Positions 1-6,664 of a DNA stretch of 7,700 bases are shown here, one piece after another. Both the position numbers and the translations under genes were made by a program. How positions within the stretch are numbered: position 1 is the stretch's first letter; each line of letters begins with the position of its first letter. This DNA is from a bacterium (GTDB lineage: Bacteria; Elusimicrobiota; Elusimicrobia; Elusimicrobiales; UBA9959). The DNA lies in the NCBI GenBank assembly GCA_021845705.1, contig JAJZVJ010000098.1:1-7700 (forward strand), written 5' to 3'. The notes beneath the pieces are model-generated. The model worked only from the letters and a program-made list of their open reading frames with translations. It did not search any database and was not told where the DNA came from.

Positions 1-471
1 AACGAATACTGCGGCAAGTGCACGTTCTGCCGCGTCGGGACCAAGCGGATGCTGGAGATACTGGAGCGCATCTGCGCGGGTAAAGGCGAACCGACGGACA
101 TGGAAACCCTGCGCGGGCTCGGCGAAAGCATAAAGAAGTCATCCCTTTGCGGCCTTGGCCAGACGGCCCCGAACCCGGTGCTTACCACCATGCGCTACTT
201 CGAGGAGGAATACAAGGCGCATATCTTCGATAAAAGCTGCCCGGCCGGTGTCTGCAAGCCGCTCATCTCCTACAGGATCAATTCCGCCTGCACCGGCTGC
301 ACGCTCTGCGCCAAACGCTGCCCCGTCTCGGTGATCAGCGGAAGCCCCAAGGCGCCGCATACCATAGACGAGAGCAAATGCACCCGCTGCGGCATCTGCA
401 GGGACGTCTGCCGCTTCAAGGCGGTGGATATAATCCCCGGCGCCGCGGCCGCCGCGGGGAGGCCGGCATGA
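1..471 (+). CDS. NuoF/HydB-like NADH-binding flavoprotein subunit, C-terminal part (5' end outside window)
   Basis: The reading frame is open from base 1, and 156 residues plus the stop are visible. Residues 4-16 hold the NuoF Fe-S motif CGKCTFCRVGTKR (C4, C7, C10). The fourth ligand is C50 in SLCGLGQTAPNP, the classic N3-type [4Fe-4S] site of the 51-kDa NADH dehydrogenase family. A CPAGVC motif (C80, C85) follows, then a 2x[4Fe-4S] ferredoxin domain (C97/C100/C103/C107 and C127/C130/C133/C137). This C-terminal ferredoxin is absent from ordinary complex I NuoF and typical of HydB/HndC-type subunits of bifurcating hydrogenases, formate dehydrogenases and Stn-type transhydrogenases. The FMN- and NADH-binding domains should lie upstream of the window, probably with a NuoE-like gene. 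The expected role is hydride exchange with NAD(H) at FMN and electron passage to the partner subunit. The stop overlaps the next start (ATGA), so the two are almost certainly co-translated. The Ala/Gly-rich tail is not conserved as far as I know. The family call is secure; the exact complex is inferred. Confidence 0.93.
   Translation, partial: NEYCGKCTFCRVGTKRMLEILERICAGKGEPTDMETLRGLGESIKKSSLCGLGQTAPNPVLTTMRYFEEEYKAHIFDKSCPAGVCKPLISYRINSACTGCTLCAKRCPVSVISGSPKAPHTIDESKCTRCGICRDVCRFKAVDIIPGAAAAAGRPA
456..462 (+). promoter_or_regulatory. Shine-Dalgarno sequence that fixes the start of the fusion gene
   Basis: GGGGAGG ends 5 nt before the ATG at 468. The same frame is open back to an in-frame ATG at 378, but the extra 30 residues would lie inside the upstream ferredoxin coding sequence and are Arg/Gly-rich without resemblance to the family. 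Starting at 468 gives MKKLTINLDG, a normal first strand of a 2Fe-2S ferredoxin domain. Confidence 0.8.
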
Positions 472-3400
472 AAAAACTCACTATAAACCTCGACGGCCGC
501 CCGGTAACCGCCGCCCACGGCGCCACCCTGCTCGGAGTCGCGAAGTCGCAGGGCATAGAGATCCCTACCCTCTGTTACGACCCGCGCCTTCCCCCCTACG
601 CCTCCTGCTTCGTCTGCATAGTGGAAGTGGAAGGCCGGAGAGGCATGGTCCCGGCCTGCTCAACGCGCGCCGAAGAGGGCATGGTGGTGCGCACGAATAC
701 GGACAATATCCGCGCCCTCCGCAAGCTGGGGCTGGAGCTCCTTCTTTCCAACCATCACGGGGACTGCGTGGCCCCCTGCAGCATGGTCTGCCCGGCCGGG
801 ATAGATATCCGTTCATATCTCTCGGAAGCCACCCGCGGCAATTTCGCGGACGCGCTGCGCATAATTAAGGAGCGCAACCCCTTCCCCTCCGTCTGCGGGC
901 GTATCTGCCCCCATCCCTGCGAGGACAACTGCCGCCGGAAACTGGTGGACGACGCCGTCTCCATAAACCAGGTCAAGCGCTTCGTCGCGGACCGGGACCG
1001 CTGCTCCGCGGATTCCTGGAAGCCGCAGGTCGCCCCGAAGAACGGGAAAAAAGCCGCCGTGATCGGCTGCGGGCCCGGCGGGATGAGCGCGGCGCATTAC
1101 CTGGCCGTCCTCGGTTATTCGGTAACGGTCTTCGAGGCCATGGAGAAAGCGGGCGGGATGCTCCGCTACGGCGTGCCCGATTACAGGCTCCCGCCGGTGA
1201 TCATAGATTCGGAGATAGAGCAGATACAGGCTTTAGGGGTAGAACTGCGCACCGGCAGGACCTGGGGCAAAGATTTTCACCTGGACGACCTCCGCGCCGA
1301 AGGGTTCTCCGCCATAGTGGTGGCCGTCGGCGCCTGGACAGGCCAGTCCATGGGCGTTGAAGGCGAGGAAAGGGAAGGCGTCTGGTCGGGCATAGCCATG
1401 CTCGAACGGGCCAATAAAGGCGAAAAGCTCACCCTCGGCGAAAAGGTGGTGGTGGTGGGCGGCGGCAATACCGCCATAGACTGCGCCAGGACCGCTCTGC
1501 GCCTTGGCGCGGACGAAGTTTCCATAGTTTACCGCCGCAGCCGCGACGAGATGCCGGCTAATCCCGAAGAGATCTACGAGGCCGAGGAAGAAGGGGTGAA
1601 GATCCTGTTCCTTACCGCGCCTGTGAGTTTTTCCGGCGCCGGCGGCAAGATCTCTATGCGCTGCGTGAGCATGCGCCTCGGAGCCCCCGACTCAAGCGGC
1701 AGGCGCAGGCCGGAGCCCGTGCCCGGCTCCGGGACCGACCTGGCGGCGGATTCCGTAATAGCCGCCATCGGCCAGAAAGTCCGCTGGGACGGTTTCGACG
1801 CCGACGGACTTAAGCTCACCAAATGGGGCACCCCGGAAGCCGACCCCGAAACGCTGCGCTCCACAAGCCACGCGGACGTCTTCGTCTGCGGCGACTGCCT
1901 TACGGGGCCCGCCACCGCGATACAGGCCATAGCCGGCGGCCGCATAGCTGCCCTGTCCATCCACGCCCGGCTCAGCGGTATCGCCCAGGACCTTTCCCCC
2001 CACCCTTTCAATATCCGCAAAGGGGCGCTCAAGGACCTTTCGCCCGCGGAATACGCGCATTACCCGAAGCAGCCCCGCGCCAAGACCCCGCAGCTTGAAG
2101 CGTTCAGCCGCGCCCGCAGCTGCAGCGAGGTCTCGCATACCCTGGCCGAGCGCGATGCGGTGGAGGAAGCCCGGCGCTGCCTGCTTTGCGGCTGCCAGGA
2201 GATAGAGACCTGCCAGCTGCGCCGCTACTCAGAGCAGTACGGCGCCAAGGGCGAGCTCTTCCCCGGAGAGAAAACTCCCGGCGCGAAGATGCCGCAGCAT
2301 CCCTTTATAGACCGGGACCACCAGAAATGCATCTTGTGCGGCCGCTGCGTCCGCGTCTGCTCGGAACTGCAGGGCTCCGGCGCCATTGGCCTCGCCGGCC
2401 GCGGGTTCATAACCGAAGTTACCCCGGCCTGGAGCTCCAGGCTCTCGGAATACGCCTGCAAATCCTGCGGGCAGTGCGTCGCCGCCTGCCCCGCCGGGGC
2501 TCTTTCAGCCAGGTTCAAGACCGCGCAGGTGCCCGCCTGGCGGGCCTCCAAGCAAAGCGCGGTCTGCCCTTATTGCGGAGCCGGCTGCGTTCTGCACTTC
2601 TCCGTGGCCGACGGCAGAATACAGCGCCTTAACAACAAGCTGGACGCCAACGCCGCTAACTCCATGGTCTGTTCCCGCGCTTTCAGCGGCTTCGACCTGC
2701 TCGAGGCCGGCCAGCGCCTGAAAGAGCCGCTGATAAAAGAAAAAGGCTCCTGGCGCAAAGCCAGGTGGGACGAGGCCATGAGGACCGCCGCCGACGGCCT
2801 GAAAAAGGCCGCGGGCGGTTCTTCCGCCGTCCTCGCGTCCCCGCGCCTCAGCAACGAGGCCCTCTACCTCCTCCAGAAAATAGGCCGCGCCGCCCTCGGA
2901 ACGAATAACCTAGGCGGGCCGGGCATCGGCGGCGGATCGGACGCGGCCGCGCCCGCTTTCGGCTTTAACGCTTCGACCGCGGCGCTTGAGGATATAGGGA
3001 AATCCGACCTTATAATAGCCGCCGTTCCGGACATGGAAACCTCTTACCCGTCCGTAGCCGCCGCGGTACGCGAAGCGGCCCTAAAGGGAGCCGGCGTGCA
3101 GGTTCACTCCGCCGGTCCTACGGGGCTGGATAAATGCGCTTCGGGAAAACTGCGCGCCGGTCCCGCCGGAATGGCCGCCGTTTATCTGCGCTGGCTGAAC
3201 GCTGCGATGCCAAGCGCCGATAGCCGGGAACTAAAGGGCTTCAAAGAACTTTCAGCCTTCCTGAAGAAACAGAAGACCTCTCTCCCCGCCGGGCTGGACG
3301 CCGCGGAAGCCGACCGCATGTGCGCGGAACTCCTGGCGGCGAAACGCCCGCTGGTACTTGCCGATCCTTCGCTCATCTCCGTCCCCGAGCTTACCGCCCT

Positions 3401-4166
3401 GCTGGACCTGCTCATACTTGCCGGAAGACCGGAAGGCCTCCTGCTGCTCCGCGCCGGGTCCAACTCCCAGGGCGCGCTAGACCAGGGGCTGGACGCGCGC
3501 CGGCTGCCCGGCCATCTCCCGGTCTCCTCTAAAGCGGCGCGGGGAGCGCTGGAAAAGCTCTGGGGCGCGAAGCTGCCTGTCGCCGAGGGCCTGAACGGGG
3601 CGGGCATAATAAAGGCTGCCGGGTACGGCGGGATAAAAGCCCTTCTCTCCTGGGGAGATGTCTGCCTGGAGGGACTACACCTTAAGGGCGTTTTCGTGGT
3701 CTCCGGAGAATGGACGGTCCCGTCGGGCGATCACCCGGCCTCCGTGGTCTTCCCCGCCGCGCTTTTCGCGGAAGATACCGGCACCTTCACGTCTTTTGAC
3801 AGGAAGATAAAACAGGGCGGGGACTGGCGGCCTGAGGGCGCGCCCCAGCCTAACTGGCGCGCGCTTGCCGACCTGGCAAAGCACCTGGGACTTGGAGGAT
3901 ATGAGACACTTTCGGACCTGCGTCGTGAAATGAGCGCCGCCAACCGGCTGTACTCCGGACTGGACTGGGATAAATGGAAGCGCGCCGGGCACAGTTCGGC
4001 CTGGAAAATGGAACTGTCGCCTTCACTTGTCCCCCCCGGGACCGCGGCTCAACGCGTTGCGTCCCCCTCCGGACAAGGCGATATGCCGGAAGAATTCATA
4101 AAAGCCCGTCTGCGCGAAGTCGCCTTCCAGCCGGCGCGGCCCGCCAACAATGCGGGGAAGCGCTGA
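468..4166 (+). CDS. Multidomain NAD(P)-linked oxidoreductase: 2Fe-2S + GltD/NfnB-like + ferredoxin + degenerate formate dehydrogenase alpha domain
   Basis: The product is 1232 residues and cytoplasmic, with no signal or membrane segment. Domains in order: (1) 2Fe-2S ferredoxin, about 1-80, with C36-x10-C47-x2-C50-x13-C64; (2) GltD-type N-terminal 2x[4Fe-4S] domain, about 96-178 (C100, C104, C108, C143, C147, C151, C155; NPFPSVCGRICPHPCE); (3) FAD/NAD(P) module, about 193-500, with FAD motif GCGPGG (200-205), second dinucleotide motif GGGNTAID (331-338), VYRRSRDEMPA (354-364) and the FAD-closing segment FVCGD...ATAIQAIAGG; (4) cysteine cluster C571-x2-C574-x-C576-x5-C582; (5) 2x[4Fe-4S] ferredoxin, 611-685; (6) formate dehydrogenase alpha-like domain, about 697-1165, with CPYCGAGC (700-707) and C735. 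VYRR in GltD/NfnB relatives goes with NADP(H) preference. Domain 6 lacks the catalytic Cys/Sec stretch and the C-terminal molybdopterin dinucleotide-binding domain, so it probably does not oxidise formate. With the upstream NuoF-like subunit this suggests an electron-bifurcating NAD(H)/NADP(H)/ferredoxin transhydrogenase of Nfn/Stn type. The domain calls are seen; the overall reaction is inferred. Confidence 0.9.
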   Translation: MKKLTINLDGRPVTAAHGATLLGVAKSQGIEIPTLCYDPRLPPYASCFVCIVEVEGRRGMVPACSTRAEEGMVVRTNTDNIRALRKLGLELLLSNHHGDCVAPCSMVCPAGIDIRSYLSEATRGNFADALRIIKERNPFPSVCGRICPHPCEDNCRRKLVDDAVSINQVKRFVADRDRCSADSWKPQVAPKNGKKAAVIGCGPGGMSAAHYLAVLGYSVTVFEAMEKAGGMLRYGVPDYRLPPVIIDSEIEQIQALGVELRTGRTWGKDFHLDDLRAEGFSAIVVAVGAWTGQSMGVEGEEREGVWSGIAMLERANKGEKLTLGEKVVVVGGGNTAIDCARTALRLGADEVSIVYRRSRDEMPANPEEIYEAEEEGVKILFLTAPVSFSGAGGKISMRCVSMRLGAPDSSGRRRPEPVPGSGTDLAADSVIAAIGQKVRWDGFDADGLKLTKWGTPEADPETLRSTSHADVFVCGDCLTGPATAIQAIAGGRIAALSIHARLSGIAQDLSPHPFNIRKGALKDLSPAEYAHYPKQPRAKTPQLEAFSRARSCSEVSHTLAERDAVEEARRCLLCGCQEIETCQLRRYSEQYGAKGELFPGEKTPGAKMPQHPFIDRDHQKCILCGRCVRVCSELQGSGAIGLAGRGFITEVTPAWSSRLSEYACKSCGQCVAACPAGALSARFKTAQVPAWRASKQSAVCPYCGAGCVLHFSVADGRIQRLNNKLDANAANSMVCSRAFSGFDLLEAGQRLKEPLIKEKGSWRKARWDEAMRTAADGLKKAAGGSSAVLASPRLSNEALYLLQKIGRAALGTNNLGGPGIGGGSDAAAPAFGFNASTAALEDIGKSDLIIAAVPDMETSYPSVAAAVREAALKGAGVQVHSAGPTGLDKCASGKLRAGPAGMAAVYLRWLNAAMPSADSRELKGFKELSAFLKKQKTSLPAGLDAAEADRMCAELLAAKRPLVLADPSLISVPELTALLDLLILAGRPEGLLLLRAGSNSQGALDQGLDARRLPGHLPVSSKAARGALEKLWGAKLPVAEGLNGAGIIKAAGYGGIKALLSWGDVCLEGLHLKGVFVVSGEWTVPSGDHPASVVFPAALFAEDTGTFTSFDRKIKQGGDWRPEGAPQPNWRALADLAKHLGLGGYETLSDLRREMSAANRLYSGLDWDKWKRAGHSSAWKMELSPSLVPPGTAAQRVASPSGQGDMPEEFIKARLREVAFQPARPANNAGKR
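2556..3977 (+). other. Degenerate formate dehydrogenase alpha (molybdopterin oxidoreductase) domain within the fusion protein
   Basis: Residues 697-1170 follow FdhA landmarks recalled from the family: CPYCGAGC; a VC plus GFD segment; SNEALYLLQKIGRAALGTNN; LLRAGSNSQGALD for the usual LRGQNNVQGACD; IKALLSWGD for IKALYIMGE; and SVVFPAALFAEDTGTFT for DVVLPAASFAEKDGTFT. Where FdhA has the RLC(or U)H active-site segment after GTNN, this protein has a Gly-rich stretch (815-825, GGPGIGGGSD), about three residues shorter. The CxKG lysine is replaced (C735-S-R-A). The domain stops after about residue 1170 with a 60-residue Pro/Ala-rich tail where FdhA would carry its last roughly 130-residue cofactor domain. 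NuoG of complex I is a known precedent for a cofactor-free molybdopterin-fold domain, but the landmarks here match FdhA better. Confidence 0.8.
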
Positions 4167-4170
4167 TCTT

Positions 4171-6090
4171 ATGATAAAGGCACGGCCCGGACGGATACCG
4201 CTGCGGGCCGCGGTCTTATTTCTTGCGCTGCCTTTTTTTCAGTCCCCGGCCGGAGCCCTTTCCCCGGAAAAAGACCTTCAGCGTTTGAACCTCAGGCAGA
4301 CGGCTATCAGGCTGGAAGCCTGGAACGATCCTTACTGGCGTAAGCTGCTCCATTACAGGAAGCCTCTCCTCGGCCGCCCCCGCGGCCCCGCGGGAAATCC
4401 GGGCTTTTATCTGGCCCGGTGGGGCGACATAAACCCCCGCCTGGAACTTGAAGCCGCTGTCGACGGGCTGTTCTTTGAGGGCGCCCCGGACTCCTCACCT
4501 GAATGCCGTTTTCCGGAACGCTTCCGCTGGCTCCGCGGAAAACTGAATATTAACGTTTCCGATTTTCCGCGGCCTGAATGTAAAAAGTTAGAAGAGTGGA
4601 AAGCCGCGCTGGCCCCTGAATCGGCGGCCCTGGTTTTCTCCGACGCTTCGCTTGGCAGGCCGTCCGCGCTTTTCGGCGGGATCTGCCTGCTCCTCCACCG
4701 GCGGGCGGCCTCCGGTGAGGCCCTCCCGGATTATATCCTGAGCTACACCTCCGATGCGGAAGAAGAGAACGACCTGGCCTATGTCCTTAAAGGCATGGCT
4801 GGAGCGTATACCGGGAAGCTCTCGTTCACGGATGCGCGCGCCTGCCAGGTGGACGCCGACCGCGATCTCCGCGAGTTCCCGCTGGACCTTACCACCGAGG
4901 AGATGTCCAGGCTGCTCAGCCACGCCTGGGAACTGCAGGGCACGGCTTTCCCCGCGCGCTTTTTCTCCCGCAGCGGCACCAGGGGCCTGATAACGCTGCT
5001 GGATATAGCAAGACCGGAACTTGACCTTTCACACCGCTTCCGGTTCTGGATCACCCCTTTCGACGCGGCCAAGGCCATCCTGCGAAGCTCCGGACCCGCG
5101 GAAGCGGTCTGGCACCCGTCGCTATTCAGGACACTGCAGTGGGAAAGAGCCCAATTGGGCGAAGACGACAAGAATTTCGTCCTTGAGCTGGCCCGCGGCG
5201 ATCAGGCCGCCGGGCTTGCGGCACTGACGGCTTATGCGCCCGGGAGCAAAGAAGCGGTACTGGAAGCTTCCGCGGATTATCTGGACTGGCTCTTCTCCGA
5301 GGGCCGCATCGACAGGGCGGCGCTGGATAACAGGACGGCGCCGCTCCTGAAGGCGGAAACCCTCCCGGGGCGGCGCGCCGCTTTTACCGGGCTGCAGGAG
5401 CCTCCGCCGCCGCTGGCCGACGACCGCGATAACCTGCGCGTCGGCGCCGGACTTGTTTTTCTCGGGAACGGTCCGGCTTATGAACTGAGCGCCCGCCTTG
5501 CCGCGCAGGACCTGCTGGATCCGCCAGCCGGCGGCCTTAAGGATTCCGCCCTTGAGGCGGGCTCGGTCCGGCTGCGCTATGAGAAGCTCTACAACAGGTT
5601 CTATATCAAGGAAGGCGTGCTGGGCAGGGCCAGGAGCCTTAAACCCTGGGACGACTGGACCCGCCCCCTTTCCTGGGAACTTGCCGCCGGGGTTGAACAG
5701 GCGGATGAAGCCGGGAGACAGAGCGGCAGGGCCGCGATCCTGGCCCTGGACGCCGGATCGGGTCTCGCGGTAGAATGGCGCGGGCCCGTAAGGCAGCTCT
5801 GGTACGCCATGCTTATCGCCGACTCGGGTTTCGGGCCGGCCCTTAACTCCGACTGGCGCGCCGGCGCCGGGTTAAAGGCGGGGCTTCTGGCGGAAAAAGG
5901 CCCCGTCAGGGCCCTCTTTGAAGCCCGCTATATCGGCTACGCTCTCGGCGACACCAGGTCACTCTGGGCCGGTTCGGCCGCCGTTTCGCTGCGCCTGGCA
6001 AAGGACAGCGAGGAACGCCTTGAATACACCTGGCGCGGTAAAGTCAGAGAAGCCGGGCTGTATTTTCACCAGTTCCTCCCCGCCCCGTAG
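4171..6090 (+). CDS. Exported DUF4105 (Lnb N-terminal periplasmic domain) family protein, predicted catalytically inactive
   Basis: The product is 639 residues. Residues 1-31 look like a signal peptide: basic start (IKARPGR), hydrophobic AAVLFLALPFF, and a probable cut after AGA (27-29). Residues 50-305 match DUF4105 landmarks recalled from the family: WRKLLHYRKP; GFYLARWGDINPRLELEA; CRFPERFRWL (C112); PRPEC (C137); LVFSDASLGRPSALFGG; GMAGAYTGKLS; RDLREFPLDLTTEE; HAWELQG; and LLDIARPELDLS. The family's FGHT.L motif is FGGICL here (Gly170 for His), and its ENCSYHLL motif is RSGTRGLI (Gly269 for Cys). About 421-639 is rich in alternating beta-type segments, including AAQDLLDPPAG, which resembles the AYHDLLDP motif of the C-terminal, barrel-like part of these proteins. 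It probably acts in the periplasm or outer membrane. In Gram-positives the related Lnb N-acylates lipoproteins; no such activity is expected here. ATG 4171 is preferred because GGGGAAG (4154-4160) lies 10 nt upstream, 4 nt separate it from the previous stop, and the signal peptide then begins normally. Confidence 0.82.
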   Translation: MIKARPGRIPLRAAVLFLALPFFQSPAGALSPEKDLQRLNLRQTAIRLEAWNDPYWRKLLHYRKPLLGRPRGPAGNPGFYLARWGDINPRLELEAAVDGLFFEGAPDSSPECRFPERFRWLRGKLNINVSDFPRPECKKLEEWKAALAPESAALVFSDASLGRPSALFGGICLLLHRRAASGEALPDYILSYTSDAEEENDLAYVLKGMAGAYTGKLSFTDARACQVDADRDLREFPLDLTTEEMSRLLSHAWELQGTAFPARFFSRSGTRGLITLLDIARPELDLSHRFRFWITPFDAAKAILRSSGPAEAVWHPSLFRTLQWERAQLGEDDKNFVLELARGDQAAGLAALTAYAPGSKEAVLEASADYLDWLFSEGRIDRAALDNRTAPLLKAETLPGRRAAFTGLQEPPPPLADDRDNLRVGAGLVFLGNGPAYELSARLAAQDLLDPPAGGLKDSALEAGSVRLRYEKLYNRFYIKEGVLGRARSLKPWDDWTRPLSWELAAGVEQADEAGRQSGRAAILALDAGSGLAVEWRGPVRQLWYAMLIADSGFGPALNSDWRAGAGLKAGLLAEKGPVRALFEARYIGYALGDTRSLWAGSAAVSLRLAKDSEERLEYTWRGKVREAGLYFHQFLPAP

Positions 6091-6108
6091 GGCGGCTGCC
6101 CGCTTTTT
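6090..6108 (+). terminator. Possible weak intrinsic terminator
   Basis: Directly at the stop codon, GGGC (6090-6093) and GCCC (6098-6101) can pair across a 4-nt GGCT loop, followed after GC by five T (6104-6108). The stem is only four pairs, so termination would be inefficient. The position, at the end of one transcription unit and before a separate promoter, makes it plausible. Confidence 0.3.
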
Positions 6109-6159
6109 ACAGGTTTCACGCTTCCCGGCCACCCTCCGCTTTTCCCCGCCAGACCGCTA

Positions 6160-6188
6160 TTGATGACCGCCGCCGGATTTCATAGTAT
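6160..6188 (+). promoter_or_regulatory. Sigma70-like promoter for the nfeD-stomatin pair
   Basis: TTGATG (6160-6165) and TAGTAT (6183-6188) are separated by 17 nt. Each box matches four of six consensus bases (TTGACA, TATAAT). It lies in the only sizeable intergenic gap (6091-6194), in a locally AT-richer patch. Transcription would begin about 7 nt after the -10 box, at or next to the ATG at 6195. TATTAT at 6186-6191 is an alternative -10 with a poorer, 20-nt spacing. The rest of the gap (6109-6159) shows nothing I can name. Confidence 0.5.
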
Positions 6189-6194
6189 TATCAC

Positions 6195-6644
6195 ATGCTT
6201 GAGAATATCCCGCCGCAATACGTCTGGATAGTGGTAGGCGTAGTCATCATGAGCATGGAACTCTTCCTGCCCGGCTTTATACTCTGCTTCTTCGGACTCG
6301 GCGCCGTGCTCACCGGCCTGCTGATGGTTTTCTTCCCCCTGGGCGTAAACACCCAGCTGGTCCTGTTCGCCATCCTCTCCATCCTGTCGCTGGTCTCTTT
6401 CAGGCGCTACGCGCAGGGCTATTTCCTGGGAAGGGTTTCCAACAAGAACGTCTCCGGCGCCCCCATGGAAGTGCATACCGGCGAGACCGCGATAGTTTCC
6501 GAAGACATAATTCCCAATTCCCCGAAGGGCAAGGTGGAGTTCTACGGCACCTTCTGGAACGCCGACGCCGAAGTGGAGATAAAGAAGGGAACGAAAGTCA
6601 CCATAGTGGAGCGGCATGACCTGACCCTGAAAGTAAAGCCCTGA
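6195..6644 (+). CDS. nfeD: NfeD-like membrane protein (short form, C-terminal OB-fold)
   Basis: The product is 149 residues. It has three likely membrane segments: about 9-25 (VWIVVGVVIMSMELFLPG, including the MELFLPGF motif typical of short NfeD proteins), 27-49 and 52-69. A soluble C-terminal domain (about 90-149) shows the NfeD OB-fold pattern: a G-x-x-G-turn segment, GKVEFYGTFWNADAE, then KKGTKVTIVERHDLTLKVKP. The protein has no protease domain, unlike long NfeD proteins. NfeD proteins are encoded beside SPFH/stomatin genes and are thought to act with them in membrane microdomains; E. coli YbbJ (NfeD-like) and QmcA are an example. Here the stomatin gene follows by 20 nt. No Shine-Dalgarno sequence precedes ATG 6195, but a later start would cut into the first membrane helix, so 6195 is kept. 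The family is clear; the biochemical role of short NfeD proteins is not well defined. Confidence 0.9.
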   Translation: MLENIPPQYVWIVVGVVIMSMELFLPGFILCFFGLGAVLTGLLMVFFPLGVNTQLVLFAILSILSLVSFRRYAQGYFLGRVSNKNVSGAPMEVHTGETAIVSEDIIPNSPKGKVEFYGTFWNADAEVEIKKGTKVTIVERHDLTLKVKP

Positions 6645-6664
6645 CATTCATTAAGGAGACACAA

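Noticed and set aside
378..467. N-terminal extension of the fusion gene to an upstream in-frame ATG at 378
   Set aside because: It would overlap the end of the NuoF-like gene by 94 nt, encodes an Arg/Gly-rich stretch without family similarity, and lacks the good ribosome-binding site found before 468.
2186..2632. Arg/Leu/Pro-rich open frame in another + frame inside the fusion gene
   Set aside because: Its composition is typical of a shifted frame of GC-rich coding DNA, and it overlaps the cysteine motifs of the real ferredoxin domain.
2898..2966. Selenocysteine at the formate dehydrogenase active site
   Set aside because: Reading the codons of this segment shows no in-frame TGA, and no SECIS-like requirement arises.
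468..4166. [FeFe] hydrogenase large subunit (HydA), suggested by the NuoF-like neighbour and the 2Fe-2S plus ferredoxin layout
   Set aside because: None of the H-cluster motifs (TSCCPxW, MPCxxKxxE, the C-terminal C-x3-C with GGG) is present. The C-terminal part instead matches FdhA landmarks.
4150..4170. Alternative start of the DUF4105-like gene at ATG 4150
   Set aside because: It has no ribosome-binding site, overlaps the previous gene, and adds an acidic residue and seven positions before an otherwise normal signal peptide. It cannot be fully excluded.
6180..6647. Long open frame on the minus strand opposite nfeD
   Set aside because: The predicted product is His/Glu/Gly-rich and resembles nothing known to me. 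The + strand frame is a clear NfeD protein with its membrane segments and OB-fold.
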